From Marsupella aquatica (Eukaryota > Marchantiophyta), in NCBI GenBank assembly GCA_973895155.1, contig OZ316892.1:3286001-3350000 (forward strand): a DNA stretch of 64,000 bases, in the 5' to 3' direction. The notes beneath the pieces were generated by a model. It was given only the letters and a program-made list of their open reading frames with translations, was not told where the DNA came from and searched no databases. How positions within the stretch are numbered: the stretch's first letter is position 1; each line of letters begins with the position of its first letter. The position numbers and the translations under genes were made by a program. Shown one piece after another: positions 24,201 through 35,584 of this stretch.

Positions 24201-27200
24201 TCCCCTGCTTTTGCTAAGATCCCTCCCCACTAATGACATGCATCCTTTACTTTTCTCGGTGGCCCGTGCGCCTGCCTTCCTACTTTCGTTCTTATGGACT
24301 CTCCTTAGGTTTTCATTCACCTGGTTTTGGACTTTTTGCTCCGGTGGAATCTGTCTTGACAACTTGTGTTTGTTCTAATTGTTAATATCTCAAGAGGGTC
24401 GTCAACTAAGCTGAAAGGAGTCAAAGCTAACTACAAGCTAGCAAATACAGAGAATGCTCCCAAGTTGAGTCAGGAGGAAGTTACTAAAACTAGACCTTCA
24501 CAACTCTCGAAACTGGAAAGTGAAATTCAGCGTGAGACACGTAGCTGAAGGCCACAAGGATAACTATATGGCCACGCTGTCCCCCATTCAAGTCCAAAGT
24601 CCTCTTCAGATTGTCTGAACTCCTATTGAATGTATTGAATAATTATTTCATCACAGAAATTTTCAGAACAAACACGGAAGCACCAGGGGGCTGAGGATTG
24701 GATATTGAGGCTGAAGACATTGAGGTAATAAACTAGGTGTGGTTCGGGTGACAATGTTAGCAACTGATGCTTCTTCAGGGGAACTTCCCATGTGCAGTTT
24801 ATCCACACATGATTGACTTTGGTTCTTGCTGTTTTTCTTTTGGTGTACTCTTGAGTTTGGTGTCACTCTATCCTTTCCTGTAGCCTCGAAATAGGAACAC
24901 ACCTGCTTAGTGGTCCCCAATCGCCCAATGATTTATAATGACTGTGTCTAGGTGATGTATGCATTGCGTGTTCATTCCAGAAGAATGAATATGTACACTT
25001 TGCACAAACCTGGACAGATTTTGAATGTTATTTATCTGAGTTTCTGTTTGTGAGCTCTGACTTGGAGCCTTAACATTTGTGTTTCTGTGGGGCTGAGCAG
25101 AGTTTGTTCCGTCTAGAAGCTGCTGTACTGAAGTGATCAGCCTCCGGCTTGGAGGTGAATCTTCAATTTTTTGTGGATCCGAGTGACTTCTGTCCAGCTG
25201 AGTTTTGCTTTGTCGGGACGATTGTGTTTGGCTAAGATGCTAGATTGTGGCTTGTCTTCTTGCTTCCAGCTTGTGTATTTTCAATTAATAGAAGTTGGGA
25301 ACAAAGTGATAATTGAATTTCCTTATATTAAGCATCTTCACCTAGAAACTCAATACATAAACTCCAGGATTCCCTCGGGACATAAAATGAGCCAAATTGT
25401 CTCAAAATTGGGAACCTGCACCCGCACTACTCAAACAATTGTGTTGGGCTTGGTGGCCTTGTAAGTCGTCTTTAGCTTTCGCAATGGAGGTTGAATCTTG
25501 CAGTACGTCAAGGGGAACTTGATCTTTGAATCATGGAACTGCTTGGTACTTTCTCGCTTGCACAGAGAGACAGGGACTGTCGTAGTCTTCATGATCTGGA
25601 TGCAAGGGAACCGAACTCTATGACAAGAAGCCATCTCATCATACATCTACTCTGCAGCTCCGTTTCTTGTGGTATCACAATATTCCTTGTACATGTTGTG
25701 ATAACCTGTACGACTCTGATACGTGGACCCAGATACCGAAGTTCTTAATTGTGGTGGGCTTCTTTTCGAAGATCTGGTAGACACATTATTCAACATTTGC
25801 TAACTTCGAAACTAGAAGGGTAACACATTAAACAACAGAGAAACTCACAACATCCTCCTTTGGTCCTTCAGAGTCTGTACTTTGATTCTGAAGTTTGACT
25901 GAGTTTTTGTTTACTAAAAGAATGTGACTGTGTAAGAGTTCCGTTTGGCAGTGGATTGGTTGAAGCACTTCATGCTAGTGTGTTGTCCACAGCTCTTCAA
26001 CCAGCTTTCATCTTCCTTGTCTTTCACCACTTACGATGACATCAATTCAGCTAAGACCATAGAAGGTTCCAAAGCATCTAACTTGTAAAATCGCATTCTG
26101 TTACATCAAGGACTAAGGTGTTGGGTGCCAAAGGAGACAACACAACAAACACGCTGAAAAGACTTCAGGACTGGGTTCAACAAGGTAGTGAAGGTGCTTA
26201 GAGCCATAGTAAGTATGCATTCTGTATCTTTCTCTGTTGATGTGAGCTTGTGCATAATGGGAGTTGTAGTTGGCAAGAGTTCCAAATATGAATAGATCCA
26301 GAAGTATGTGATCATGTACTTGCTCTATAAAGTTCTGAAGATATAAGCATTTTCTGTTAGACCAGGCAACTTGGGAGTTGGTAAGTGTCACCTGCATCTA
26401 AGGGGCTACACCGGGGCATCAGTGGAGGTTCACTTGCACAACACGACAACCAGTGAATTTTCTCTCTGCTGCAACCTGCAAGGTGAGACTTTCGGTCTTT
26501 CTGGATGAAAAAACAGGAGTTTAATATGATTGATATACATGTCCGTCGAGAATATGGGTTTATCACCAAGCTCTTTGTCTTAGGAAACTCATAAACTCAG
26601 AATCAAATATGTACTATGCACGTTTCATGCTATGTGTATACTATGACCTGTAGTTGGAACCAAGACAATGAGTGGGAACTGATTAGTTTAGGTGGTTGCT
26701 GTTGGCGAGGCAAGTCGACCTCCTGCTCACCTTGCTCATCAAAGGACGTGAACAGAGGACATCACAATGAGAGCAACACTTATGGTGAGGACCCGCAACG
26801 CTGAACATGTGCGACTTGCACTCAAGGCAGAGATGTTGCGCCTTGAGTATGTCAGACTTGGGATCCTTCCAGCCCAGTCTGCATGGTACTTTGAGTACCC
26901 TGTTGTTTCCAGGAACAACTACAGCCGGCCTCTACCTGCTTCAGTACCCTTCCCGACATCCTTGGTATTTGTGTCTCTTGTACATGACCCGCCACAAATT
27001 AGGTGCCAAGGGTGTGTACACAGTTGCCAATATGACTGTCCTGCCTGTAGGGCTTCTGGCCCAAAATTGGATGACCGTTCTCTTGGATGCCGATTTTTGC
27101 ACAGAGCACAATGTATCATTTGGAACCACTCGCCATCCTGCAGTGTGCCTGGTGATGTCACTTGTCCTGCCCTCCCAGACCCCACCACCGGTGACTTTGG

Positions 27201-27707
27201 TGTCTACACATGTTTGGATCACATGCTCTAGAGGACCACTTGTCACACCGCATGCACAGACCAGATACCATTGACCTATAGCTTAACACTCTGACTTCAA
27301 CACAGAGGATATTTACTTAAAATTTTGATGTATGAGCAATTTTGGGTCCAGGGTTTAGGGTCAACAGTACATAACTTATATCCTATTATGCCTGCACTAA
27401 GCAAAATATCCTAATTTAAGAGGCTAGCAAACTCGCATAAAAGTCTCTATTGAAAGATTGCTTTCATGACTGCTTTAATCTGGTGAACATTGCAACGTTG
27501 AATGATTAATGGGCCATGTGATAATATGCAAAATGATTTATGCCTCACTTATTTGTCTCAGCCACTATCATAACCTATTTAGGATGTATAAATTTCAACC
27601 CTTATGACACTGCTTCATACCAATCCTCTTCGAAGAATGCCTGTTTTACATGTCACGACTATTGTATGTGATTCAAATGCATGAAATGTTGTTGCAGATC
27701 TCCTTTG
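21290..27707 (+). other. Left arm of the CACTA element, no recognised gene
   Basis: About 6.4 kb. The first 200 bases carry GTGACT/AGTCAC motifs. The remainder contains pyrimidine-rich and internally duplicated sequence, for example two versions of TGCCTGTTGTTACAATCGCC (23,274 and 23,677) and two of CTAGGTGATGTATGCATTGC (23,568 and 24,949). Frames at 23,627-24,217 and 26,767-27,274 are open but overlap others in competing frames and show no known domain. It may be a long 5' region of the transposase transcript. Confidence 0.5.
24084..24237 (+). repeat. 77-bp direct tandem duplication
   Basis: Two adjacent copies starting at 24,084 and 24,161, nearly identical from TGCATCTTTCAGCTG to CACTAAT-ACA. 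They lie in the CACTA left arm. Confidence 0.85.
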
Positions 27708-27733
27708 ATCAACCTATTCATTAAAAGTGTATT
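27708..27733 (+). repeat. Left terminal inverted repeat of the 13-kb transposon
   Basis: Matches the reverse complement of 40,770-40,795 at 25 of 26 positions; the mismatch is at 27,712. The flanking target duplication TTTG precedes it. Confidence 0.9.
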
Positions 27734-27749
27734 TTCTTTTGTTCACAAA

Positions 27750-27842
27750 TGAGTCTTGAAATGTACACTTTCATGTCCCCAAATGTACACTTCAAGACAC
27801 CCAAATGTACACTTTTGTGTCTCTGAATGTACACTTTATAGG
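27750..27842 (+). repeat. Left subterminal TGTACACT repeats
   Basis: Four copies of AATGTACACTT at about 23-bp spacing just inside the left end. The same motif recurs many times near the right end in the same orientation. Its centre TGTACA is palindromic. Such subterminal arrays are usual transposase-binding sites. Confidence 0.85.
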
Positions 27843-28089
27843 CCAAATCACATTAATATTATATTAATAAATAATACATATTATATTATTTAATAACTCA
27901 CATAGAAATGGAGGATAAAAATTTATAAAGTTATTTCATCCCCATTTAAGGACCAGATATTCTGTGAACAAAATAACATCATTCCAAATAGATTATAAAA
28001 TATCTTTATACAATTATCTGCAAATTTACATTGAATACGAACATGTTTCTAGTACTATCCAAGGGGCTTAACACAAGTCAATTAAATAT

Positions 28090-29148
28090 CTAAACCAAGT
28101 GCTCCCTACAATGTGTATTTGAGCATGTGCCCCTGTCTCCTTTCCTATCTACCCTATTGTCACGGTTGCAACTCACTTTATTTTCAGGGAGTTGAAATCT
28201 GGTGGTGTTGTTCCTAATGGCTATAATCTCCCGCAAAAAGTGTCTGGGATTTTCTCTATATGGACCTGAATAGTCCTTTCCTAAAAATGATTTAGCAAGT
28301 GAGTTGACAAGTGCATTGTCAAGTTCCACCTCAGGACGTAAACTACATATACGGTGCTTTACATTCCAAGGGATCTCATTACTGTTGAGGTCCAACACAC
28401 TATGTGTAAACTGTGACTTCCAAATTTTTGCTGCAAATCTCTTGCTAAGTTGATCATAAGTAATCTCATTTTTTGCCTTGTCTCTCTTCATGTGCAAAAG
28501 AGACCACTTTGGAGAGTTGAGAAGAAGATAGCATCTAATGTCACTTGCATGTGATAGTTTCTCAAGACATGGCCAAAGAATTGCTAGAAGAAAATTATCT
28601 CCACGATTGGCATGCGTGTAGGGCACTGGAAATAATCCGGTCATGTCTGGGTTGGCAAATGCCTTAAGGGGGGAGTCATCCACAAGGAGGGTGTTGGTTT
28701 CATCATATAGATTTCCAAATGCATTCCATACCACCTGAAAATCCTTCAGTAGCACATTTGCCTTTCCGTTTGTAATGTCACGCCTTTGAATGCCTGTGTC
28801 AAAGGCTTCCACCTGTGTGAATACAAACTTAAGTTTCAACCGCTCCTCAACAGTGAACATCATGTTCAGCATTTTCACTGTTCGTTCTACCCCAGCACAA
28901 GTCCAAATTGCAACGTCAAATCTGTCAAAAACCAACTTTAGAAACTCATGGAGCCCTGGTCGTTCTGTATACATGCGACTAATACCATTTTTTCTATCCC
29001 AATGCACTCCACTTGAGGTGACAATATTCCTGGATGTGCCCTTGTTTTGGAATTCAATAGAATCCCAAAGTATTTTATTAAGGTCCAAAATCAGCAACTT
29101 CCGCTTGACGGGACCAGGTCTCGATTCTGCAAGTGCACCAAACACCAT
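28090..29148 (-). CDS. FCP1/NIF-like HAD protein, motif I changed
   Basis: 352 residues from the ATG at 29,148; the frame is open a little further upstream, so an extra 5' exon is possible. The domain (about residues 17-200) is that of plant NLI-interacting-factor/FCP1-like proteins. Motif I reads LDLNKIL, so Asn24 replaces the second Asp of DxDx(T/V), the usual acid/base; many plant relatives carry a similar DLNG form. Motif II is IWTCAG (Thr83), followed by a Lys region and motif III LLVDDSPLKAF (Asp157, Asp158). It may bind phosphoprotein or RNA polymerase II CTD rather than act as a normal phosphatase. It lies downstream of and parallel to the ParB-methyltransferase gene inside the transposon. 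Probably captured host cargo. Confidence 0.75.
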   Translation of the reverse strand: MVFGALAESRPGPVKRKLLILDLNKILWDSIEFQNKGTSRNIVTSSGVHWDRKNGISRMYTERPGLHEFLKLVFDRFDVAIWTCAGVERTVKMLNMMFTVEERLKLKFVFTQVEAFDTGIQRRDITNGKANVLLKDFQVVWNAFGNLYDETNTLLVDDSPLKAFANPDMTGLFPVPYTHANRGDNFLLAILWPCLEKLSHASDIRCYLLLNSPKWSLLHMKRDKAKNEITYDQLSKRFAAKIWKSQFTHSVLDLNSNEIPWNVKHRICSLRPEVELDNALVNSLAKSFLGKDYSGPYRENPRHFLREIIAIRNNTTRFQLPENKVSCNRDNRVDRKGDRGTCSNTHCREHLV

Positions 29149-29365
29149 TCTCAGAGAAAAGACCAAAAGTGAACTTTGGATTAGGATTGTCTCAGTCCAA
29201 AAATACAACACAATGGCTGACAAAAACGAAAATTAACCTACATACCGTTTTTAGAAGCCTCACAATGTGTAGACGGATATGGAGACTTTAATTGGTGAGC
29301 CCATTCTGTGAGACCGAGAAGTATTTTAGATTGATATGAATAAATAGAAAGTCAAAGGCTGAATT

Positions 29366-32300
29366 TCATTCCGAAATAAGAGATCCGTATTCATCAATAA
29401 TCATGTCAGCACCAAGCTCCTGTTGGATTTCAAAATTGACATCTGAAGTACTTTGTTCTACCCAATAAGGAGAAGTCCAAACAGGAGTTATGAACCCCAA
29501 TTCTCCCCTCTTATACTCCTCCTTATTGAGAATTGAAGGAGCAGCTTCCAATGATATTTCTTGGCCTCGATTTGGCCCACTTTTCCACACGTAACATCGT
29601 GCGTCGCGTTCCAATGACCTCCATCCAGTTGATCCAACTCTATTCCCTTTCTTTTTTGAGAACGGAAGGACAACAGGACTCCTCGAGTGTGAACGAACAA
29701 ACACCAATTTGTCATCAGAAGCTGAAAAGAGTGTGTCAGGACAAGTTGAAGCACCTGCCTGGTTGTCAACAGCCGTTGATGCATTTCCTCCTGGATTGAT
29801 GGGAATGTCAGGCAATCCGCCGGCTTCCCCACGAGTCAATTCGTTAGTTTCAGCTTCATTTGAATCTCCAAGCCTCGTTGCGCCTTCGTTGATCAGATTG
29901 GTTGAAGAAAGATGATCAAACATATCAACCCTTGCTCCTTCCAGTTGCTCCATCTGTCCTCCCGGCGTTGTTGGATTGGGATCATCCTTGTCCAAGTTAT
30001 CATCAACTTGAACTTCATGGGGCCCCGGAGGGATGTCATCTAAACCAGATGAACGGTTTGGTGCAAGTCCAATATCATCATCTACATCGTAAGGCTCACC
30101 TTGACCAACACGGTCATCCAAATTTTTGACATATGCCTCGTCTGATGCCTCTACGCCTTTAGCCACTTTGTCAGCAACATCTTCAGACTCAGAACCGTCG
30201 GATTCAACAGCGACAGCTACAGCCGCAATAGTGGTAGCCCATTGTCGAGAATTTTCAGCAAGTGATTCACAATGGGCTTTAAGTGAGGGAACTCTCTCGC
30301 AAAGGTAGGAAGCAAAAGCTTCCACAAAATGCCTCTCGGACTGAGAGTCACAATAAACAAAGCATTCCCTATCGCAAAAAAATGATGTCTTCATGACTTG
30401 GCCACCGGAGAAAAAATCTAGAACCAAATCTCCCGGTTCTGATAAGGATTCAATAATCCTTTGGATCATCCGCGTGGGTTTGGCATGAGGATTAACCCAT
30501 CCTCCGCGACTACCAACTGTCTCAAATCGAGGGGCCATATTCATAATCTTGACGGCCTCTTCCGGGTCCAAAACCACTTTTAGGTCGTCGTTTTGTGTCC
30601 CCTCATCTGATTCCTTAGCTTTCCCCTTTCCCTTGTCGATCTTGCATACTTCATAATCAACATCCTTTGAAGTATACAAGAATTTTGGCTTTGGATAGTT
30701 GGGCTTGAAAACTTCATTCCAATTGACGTCTTCATCTCGAGAAATCCCTGCAAAGATAACTTCTTCAATCCCTCCACCCCAACATGAGTCATGAGGGTGC
30801 GGTTGATCATCTCGTGAATAACTCCCATACTCAATGTGAATGGTCAAAGCTTTCTCTTGTCCCAATTTACGAAGGGCACCATGGACATTCAGTGCAAGTT
30901 GTCCAGGATGAACTGTTATCGTCACCACAATCGTGGGATTTTGTGGAAGCTCCACAATGTATTCAAAGAGAACAAGAATCTCTGCTTCAGTCCACTGTTT
31001 TTGTGGAAGCCGGCTAAAATCAACAATGGCAAGAGGGCAGGTCGGAGGAGCTTCTTGCAATGACTCTGGATCAATGGTCTTCATGAGATTGTCGCTAAAA
31101 AATGTAACCCATGGTAGGGTCCGAGAACGTGATCCTCCGCCAAATCTCTGGCAGTATATATCATCTAGGCGGAATACCAATGCCGTCGGCAAGATTGCGC
31201 TCTCCCGCGTATGATTTGGCTTTAAAAGGTTGGCAAGATAGACCTCGCCAGCGGCTCTTCGACACCTGCTGAACTCTGAATCAATTGCTAGCGTAGGAAG
31301 AACCTCAACTACTTTCCCCCAATTAGTATTTGTCGGGAAATTCACCGCATCCTTGGTGCAATAGTAGTCTTCAATAAGGGACTTGAGTTTCCGCACGATC
31401 TTCACATCTTTGGCCAACTCCTCTATAGATGGCATGTCTGATTTATTAGAGGCATCTTTCTTTAGCAATACCTTTCCTGACTTCACCCGCGTCAGTATTC
31501 TTGTGATGTCTCGTTGTGAGATCAACTCACCATCAAAACAACGAAACATGGCAACAGTAATTGCTTTTTCAGACTTCTCATTTCCTTCTACACCAGCTCC
31601 ATCGGGAAGTTTCCCATCCAACCACAATTGGCATACCAAACTCCATAAATCAAAAAGAGCATTGTCGGCAAACAGTAACCAGTAGACATTACGACAATCT
31701 TTCCTTCCCATGGTCATTCTTGCAAGAGCCAACCAATCCTACAATTGCAAAGGAAAGTCTGTTAGTTCTCCATAACTCAATTGTTTGAAAGCACTCAGGT
31801 GCGGACTGAGACCATCCCAATCCAACACAGAAGTAGACAGTATCAGTGGAAATATTATATTGAATGTGCATGATTTAGTTTGGACTAGGACCATCCCAAT
31901 CCAAAACAAAACTAGACGGTATCAGTGGAGAAATATTCTACTGAATGTGCATGAATCCATTTGGACTGGGACCATCCCAGTCCAACACAAAACTAGACAA
32001 TATCAGTGGAAATAGTCTATTGAATGTGCATGAATCCATTTGGACTGGGACCATCCCAGTCCAACACAAAACTAGACGATATCAGTGGAAATATTCTACT
32101 GAATGTGAATGTATCCATTTGGACTCGGACCATCTCAATCCAAGGCAAACTTGAAGCTTTGTGGTCAAAGACTACCATCTCAATTGTAATCACACATGGA
32201 GAGTCTACGGTATTGTGCCAATCAAGCAGTAACACTTCATACCTGAAATTTTTGATTGTCTTGAGCGTTTGTTTTGTTGTCCCCATGTTTTGGCCGGCTA

Positions 32301-34526
32301 GGTTTTCCACATTCCACAAATTGCCGCCTAGCATGAACGACTGTATCTTTGAAGCATGACTGAAACACCATCGTGCTATTGATAGCATTAGATCGCATTG
32401 AATGCTCAACTAATATTGATGATGGTGTTCGATGAGATAATATTCTTGACTTTCGAAATTCCAGCTTTTTTGCCAATGCTGTTAGCTTGGCATCCTTGTT
32501 TGCCCATTCTCGAATCCATCTGGCTGCTCTGGCTGAATGTTGACCGCTAATGGCAAGGAATTGAACCTCCCCCTTTTTCACGGCTGCTACAAAGTCCCTC
32601 CTATCTGATTCCGTGTTGTCATATTGCATTAGGTTTCTATGTTTTGTAGTGTAAGGAATCAAGTCTGCTATGTGTGGTTCATGCCCCGGATTTCTTATCA
32701 TGGAATTGGCCACCTCCTTTACATGGTCTGCATTCAACATTCTGTAACAGAGTCTTGCCGACGCAGGGAAAATACTCTCTACGGGAATAGAAAATATCGA
32801 ATTGATCCCAAACGTATAATATTGCTCCATTTGTTGTAGTACCTCATTACCTTCTAAGACCTTCTTCTCCTCAGGAGCGTCCAACTGCTCGTCCATATCT
32901 TGTGAATGCACTGTCAGGTTTTCTGTAGTGTCATCCATGATGACACTGTCAATTTTCTGTTTCTTCTTTTGTCTTGGCCTCTTTTCACTTGCACTTGGCT
33001 TCTCAACCGGACGTTTCTTCTCAACTGGCTTCTCAACTTGGCTTCTCGTACTCGGCTTCTCAACTGGCTTCTGAACTCGGCTTCTCGTACTCGGCTTCTC
33101 AACCAGCTTCTCAACTGGAAGTTTCTTTTCAACCGGAGGTTTCCTTTGGCTTTGTTTTTGTTTTCCCACTGCTCTTTGAGAGGTTGCTGCTGTAGTTCCC
33201 GCGGTCTCTGTTGTAGGTTCTGGAGCTTTCTCTGGCGCCTTCTCGGGCACAGGGTTTGTATTCACCGTTGGAAGGTTTCTCGTCTTTGACAAAGATTCTA
33301 TCCATTGCTTTGCTTTGACTAAATCAAAGTTGGGATCAAATGCAACATCCTTATCAATTAAAACACCAGGCTCCTCTGACTCCAACGATAACAATCCAAC
33401 TTTCTCAAGTAAATTGCTTAACGTCCAAGTAGTTGCAAAAGAGAAATTGCCTTGGTGCTTCATCATGTTGAGTTTCAAATATTGAAACCCATACATAATG
33501 TCTACTGGAAGCATACCAGTTACCCCGATGACCAACTTCTTTGTGTCATATGTCTTTGGAAAAAATCCCATTGACAAAACGCTCAATTCACCACTTGCGT
33601 GCCATTCGACATTGAATTCTGAGGAGTATGCCTTTGACATAAGGTTAACTTTAACCCAGCATGACCTATCGTGCATCTCCAGAATGACCGAATTCATCCC
33701 TCTCCCTCCAATGCCAACAGAGACCACAGGTCCGCAAACCAAAGTCAGGCTATCATTTGCTCTGCACTTTAAGGTCAAAACAGGTTCAATCGTGCTTGAT
33801 GGCACTTCATTATTAAGCGGGGTTCTTGAGAACTCAAGCCCCCATCGGAAGCCTGGGGATCTCTCATCTAGTAAGAATCCGTCCCGGCAGTCGGTCGGTG
33901 CAATCGCGGGTTTGAAACCAACAAGATCGCTCCCTGCATCATAAAAACATCATCCATGTTAGACTTATTAAGTTTAAAACATTTGAATAACTCTTGTTGG
34001 ATTAGGATGGTCCTAGTCCAACTTGAGATGGTTTTAGTCTTGCTCCTACAATCGAGATTCAATCTCCTGGATGGATTAGGATCATCCGAGTCCAAGTTTG
34101 GATTGGGATCATCCGAGTCCACGTTTGAATTAGGATCATCTGAGTCCAAGTTCGGATTGGGATGGTCCGAGTCCAACTTTGGATTGGGATCATCCGAGTC
34201 CAACTTTGGACTGGGATCATCCGAGTCCAACTTTGGATTGGGATCATCCGAGTCCATGTTTGGATTAGGATCATCTGAGTCCAAGTTCGGATTGGGATGG
34301 TCCGAGTCCAAGTTTGGATTGGGATCATCCGAGTCCAACTTTGGACTCGGATGGTCCCAGTCCTCTAAGACTTAGGGAGGATAGGTGATGGATACTTACT
34401 AGGGATTCTTGATTGAAATTGTTTGGAGTCTTCAAGTGCCAGTTCTACACTGTCGCTCATAGAGGAGAGGTCAAACTCCTCTGTTGCTTCCACGGAGGAC
34501 TTCACAAGGACGCGATTCGCTTCCAT
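29366..34526 (-). CDS. ParB-like domain fused to DNA-methyltransferase-like domain (3 exons)
   Basis: Gene model on the minus strand: exon 1 34,526-34,400, exon 2 33,933-32,243, exon 3 31,738-29,366. Donors GTAAGTAT and GTATGA, and acceptors ATGCAG and TTGTAG, join the exons in frame to give 1,396 residues. Residues about 86-225 are a beta-rich unknown domain. About 300-370 has Lys/Pro repeats (EKPSTRS) and a basic nuclear-localisation-like cluster (EKRPRQKKKQK). About 423-520 is ParB/sulfiredoxin-like, with ISGQHSARAA at the GxHR position. About 740-1,075 is a permuted methyltransferase-like fold: AIVDFSRLP where DPPY is expected, then NPHAKPTRMIQRII (motif X) and DLVLDFFSGG (motif I). The C-terminus is acidic. 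The DPPY change suggests lost or altered catalysis. ParB followed by methyltransferase is an order known in phages and plasmids. Both introns hold palindromic minisatellites. Confidence 0.8.
31800..32150 (+). repeat. Minisatellite 1: about 80-bp units with perfect palindromic core
   Basis: Five units spaced 78-81 bp (cores near 31,803, 31,880, 31,960, 32,040 and 32,118). The best cores consist of TTGGACTGGGA, three bases, then TCCCAGTCCAA, a perfect 11-bp inverted repeat. The array lies in intron 2 of the ParB-methyltransferase gene. The core is shared with the 27-bp arrays at 34.0 and 35.6 kb. Confidence 0.85.
34000..34370 (+). repeat. Minisatellite 2: 27-bp quasi-palindromic units
   Basis: About 11-13 units, typically TTGGATTGGGA, three bases, TCCGAGTCCAA plus linker. 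The arms match at 9 of 11 positions. It occupies intron 1 of the ParB-methyltransferase gene. Long repetitive frames across it on both strands (units like Asp-Ser-Asp-Asp-Pro-Asn-Pro-Asn) are by-products of the 27-bp period. Confidence 0.9.
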
Positions 34527-35100
34527 CTTTCTGACATGTGGCAGAGTGACACGTGGCTTCTTAGCAGGCGTCCGATTTAGGGCAATGAAAAAGAATGGAG
34601 GTGGAGGCGGAAGCAGGCAGAGGCGGGGAGGCGGAGAGAGAGCGGAGAGCAAAGAGCGAGGAGAGCGAGCGAGTGAAGGCAAAGAGCAGAGAGCGGAGGC
34701 GGAGAGTGGAGAGCGTGAGCAGAGTGAGGAGCGAAAGAGTGAGAATGAGAATGAGGTCCTGGCTGGACCTCTCCGTCCCTTTACCCCCTCCTGCCTCACC
34801 CCGGCCTGCGTACGGCCGGTTGCCTCCTTCTCCTACGTACGGCCTGATAGTGCGTACGGCTTGCTCCTGCGTACGGCCCGTTGCCCGCACCCTGCATACG
34901 GGCCTCCTTCCTTGATGTCCTGCCTACCTAACAGCCTTGCACGGTAGTCCCCGCGCAATTAGGCTCGTGAAGATAAGGTGTGCCGCAAGCTAAGGTGAAG
35001 GGGTACTCAACCCTTATCTTCACGCGATTTCCGTTTGAGCCGACTCGAGCAAAGGGTATATTTCGGGAGACGCCCACTTCGGAGCTCATTCTTGTTCTAG
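34527..35100. promoter_or_regulatory. Probable bidirectional promoter region, GC- and purine-rich
   Basis: It lies between the divergent ParB-methyltransferase gene (minus) and the transposase gene (plus). It holds a GGCGGA/GAGAGCG purine-rich tract (34,590-34,750), five copies of a GCGTACGGCC-like decamer (34,807-34,905), and a perfect 13-bp inverted repeat, CGTGAAGATAAGG (34,966-34,978) with its complement at 35,012-35,024. It is much richer in GC than the rest of the element. Promoter function is inferred from position; no TATA box is obvious. Confidence 0.5.
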
Positions 35101-35584
35101 TTTCCCAAATCTAAGCTCCATGTAATCCGGAGTTTCTCTTAAAGTGTTATGTATTGAGCCACTTACCTTCAATGGGTCAGCTTAGCCAGCTTCTTGACTT
35201 TTGGGGTCCTCTCAGTTTATCTTTTACAGACATGTGTGGTTTAGGGTTCAGTTTGTTTTTTACTCCCAAGATTTAGTGGCATATAGCTTGTATTTCAGGG
35301 TTCTGGGAAAGTTTTTACCAATCTACAGACAACAATGTATCCCCCTTGGATGTGATATTCATATTCTACCAGATCTTAATACTAAGGTGAGTATAAGGTT
35401 AACGCATTCAAATATAAGGCTAGGTTTCATTATTTCATGAAACTGTATGTAGACATTAGGGTCTACCTTAAGACCACGCAAACTTTAGGCTACACCATAT
35501 AGGGAGATCCGTAAAATACGGAGTCTTCCTAAATTTGGAATTTTCTTAGCTTAAAATGTTTGAAGTTTATCTCCCGTTACATTA
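35101..35584 (+). other. Leader or intron of the transposase gene
   Basis: No frame with a recognisable product is present. Together with the minisatellite that follows, it probably forms a 5' leader intron ending at the pyrimidine-rich acceptor TTTTTTTCAG near 36,396. Confidence 0.4.

Noticed and set aside
23627-24217. 196-codon frame in the CACTA left arm
   Set aside because: Rich in Leu, Pro, Cys and Phe from pyrimidine-rich DNA, and it crosses a 77-bp duplication; no domain seen.
26767-27274. Four overlapping frames of 89-155 codons on both strands, some rich in Cys
   Set aside because: They compete over the same bases, no frame has a recognised domain or clear splice context, and composition does not favour one.
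33868-34375. Long frames encoding Asp-Ser-Asp-Asp-Pro-Asn-type or Gly-Ser-Ser-Glu-Ser-type repeats on both strands
   Set aside because: They are translations of the 27-bp minisatellite, whose period is a multiple of three, so frames stay open by chance. The array lies in a well-supported intron.
29366-34526. Bacterial or phage contamination as source of the ParB-methyltransferase gene
   Set aside because: Frame-restoring introns, plant-like flanks, a nuclear-localisation-like sequence and position inside a transposon nested in a CACTA element all argue against it.
34365-34947. Overlapping Arg/Glu- and Ser/Leu-rich frames on both strands
   Set aside because: Produced by the GA-rich tract. 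Only the short piece from 34,526 to 34,400 is kept, as exon 1 of the ParB-methyltransferase gene.
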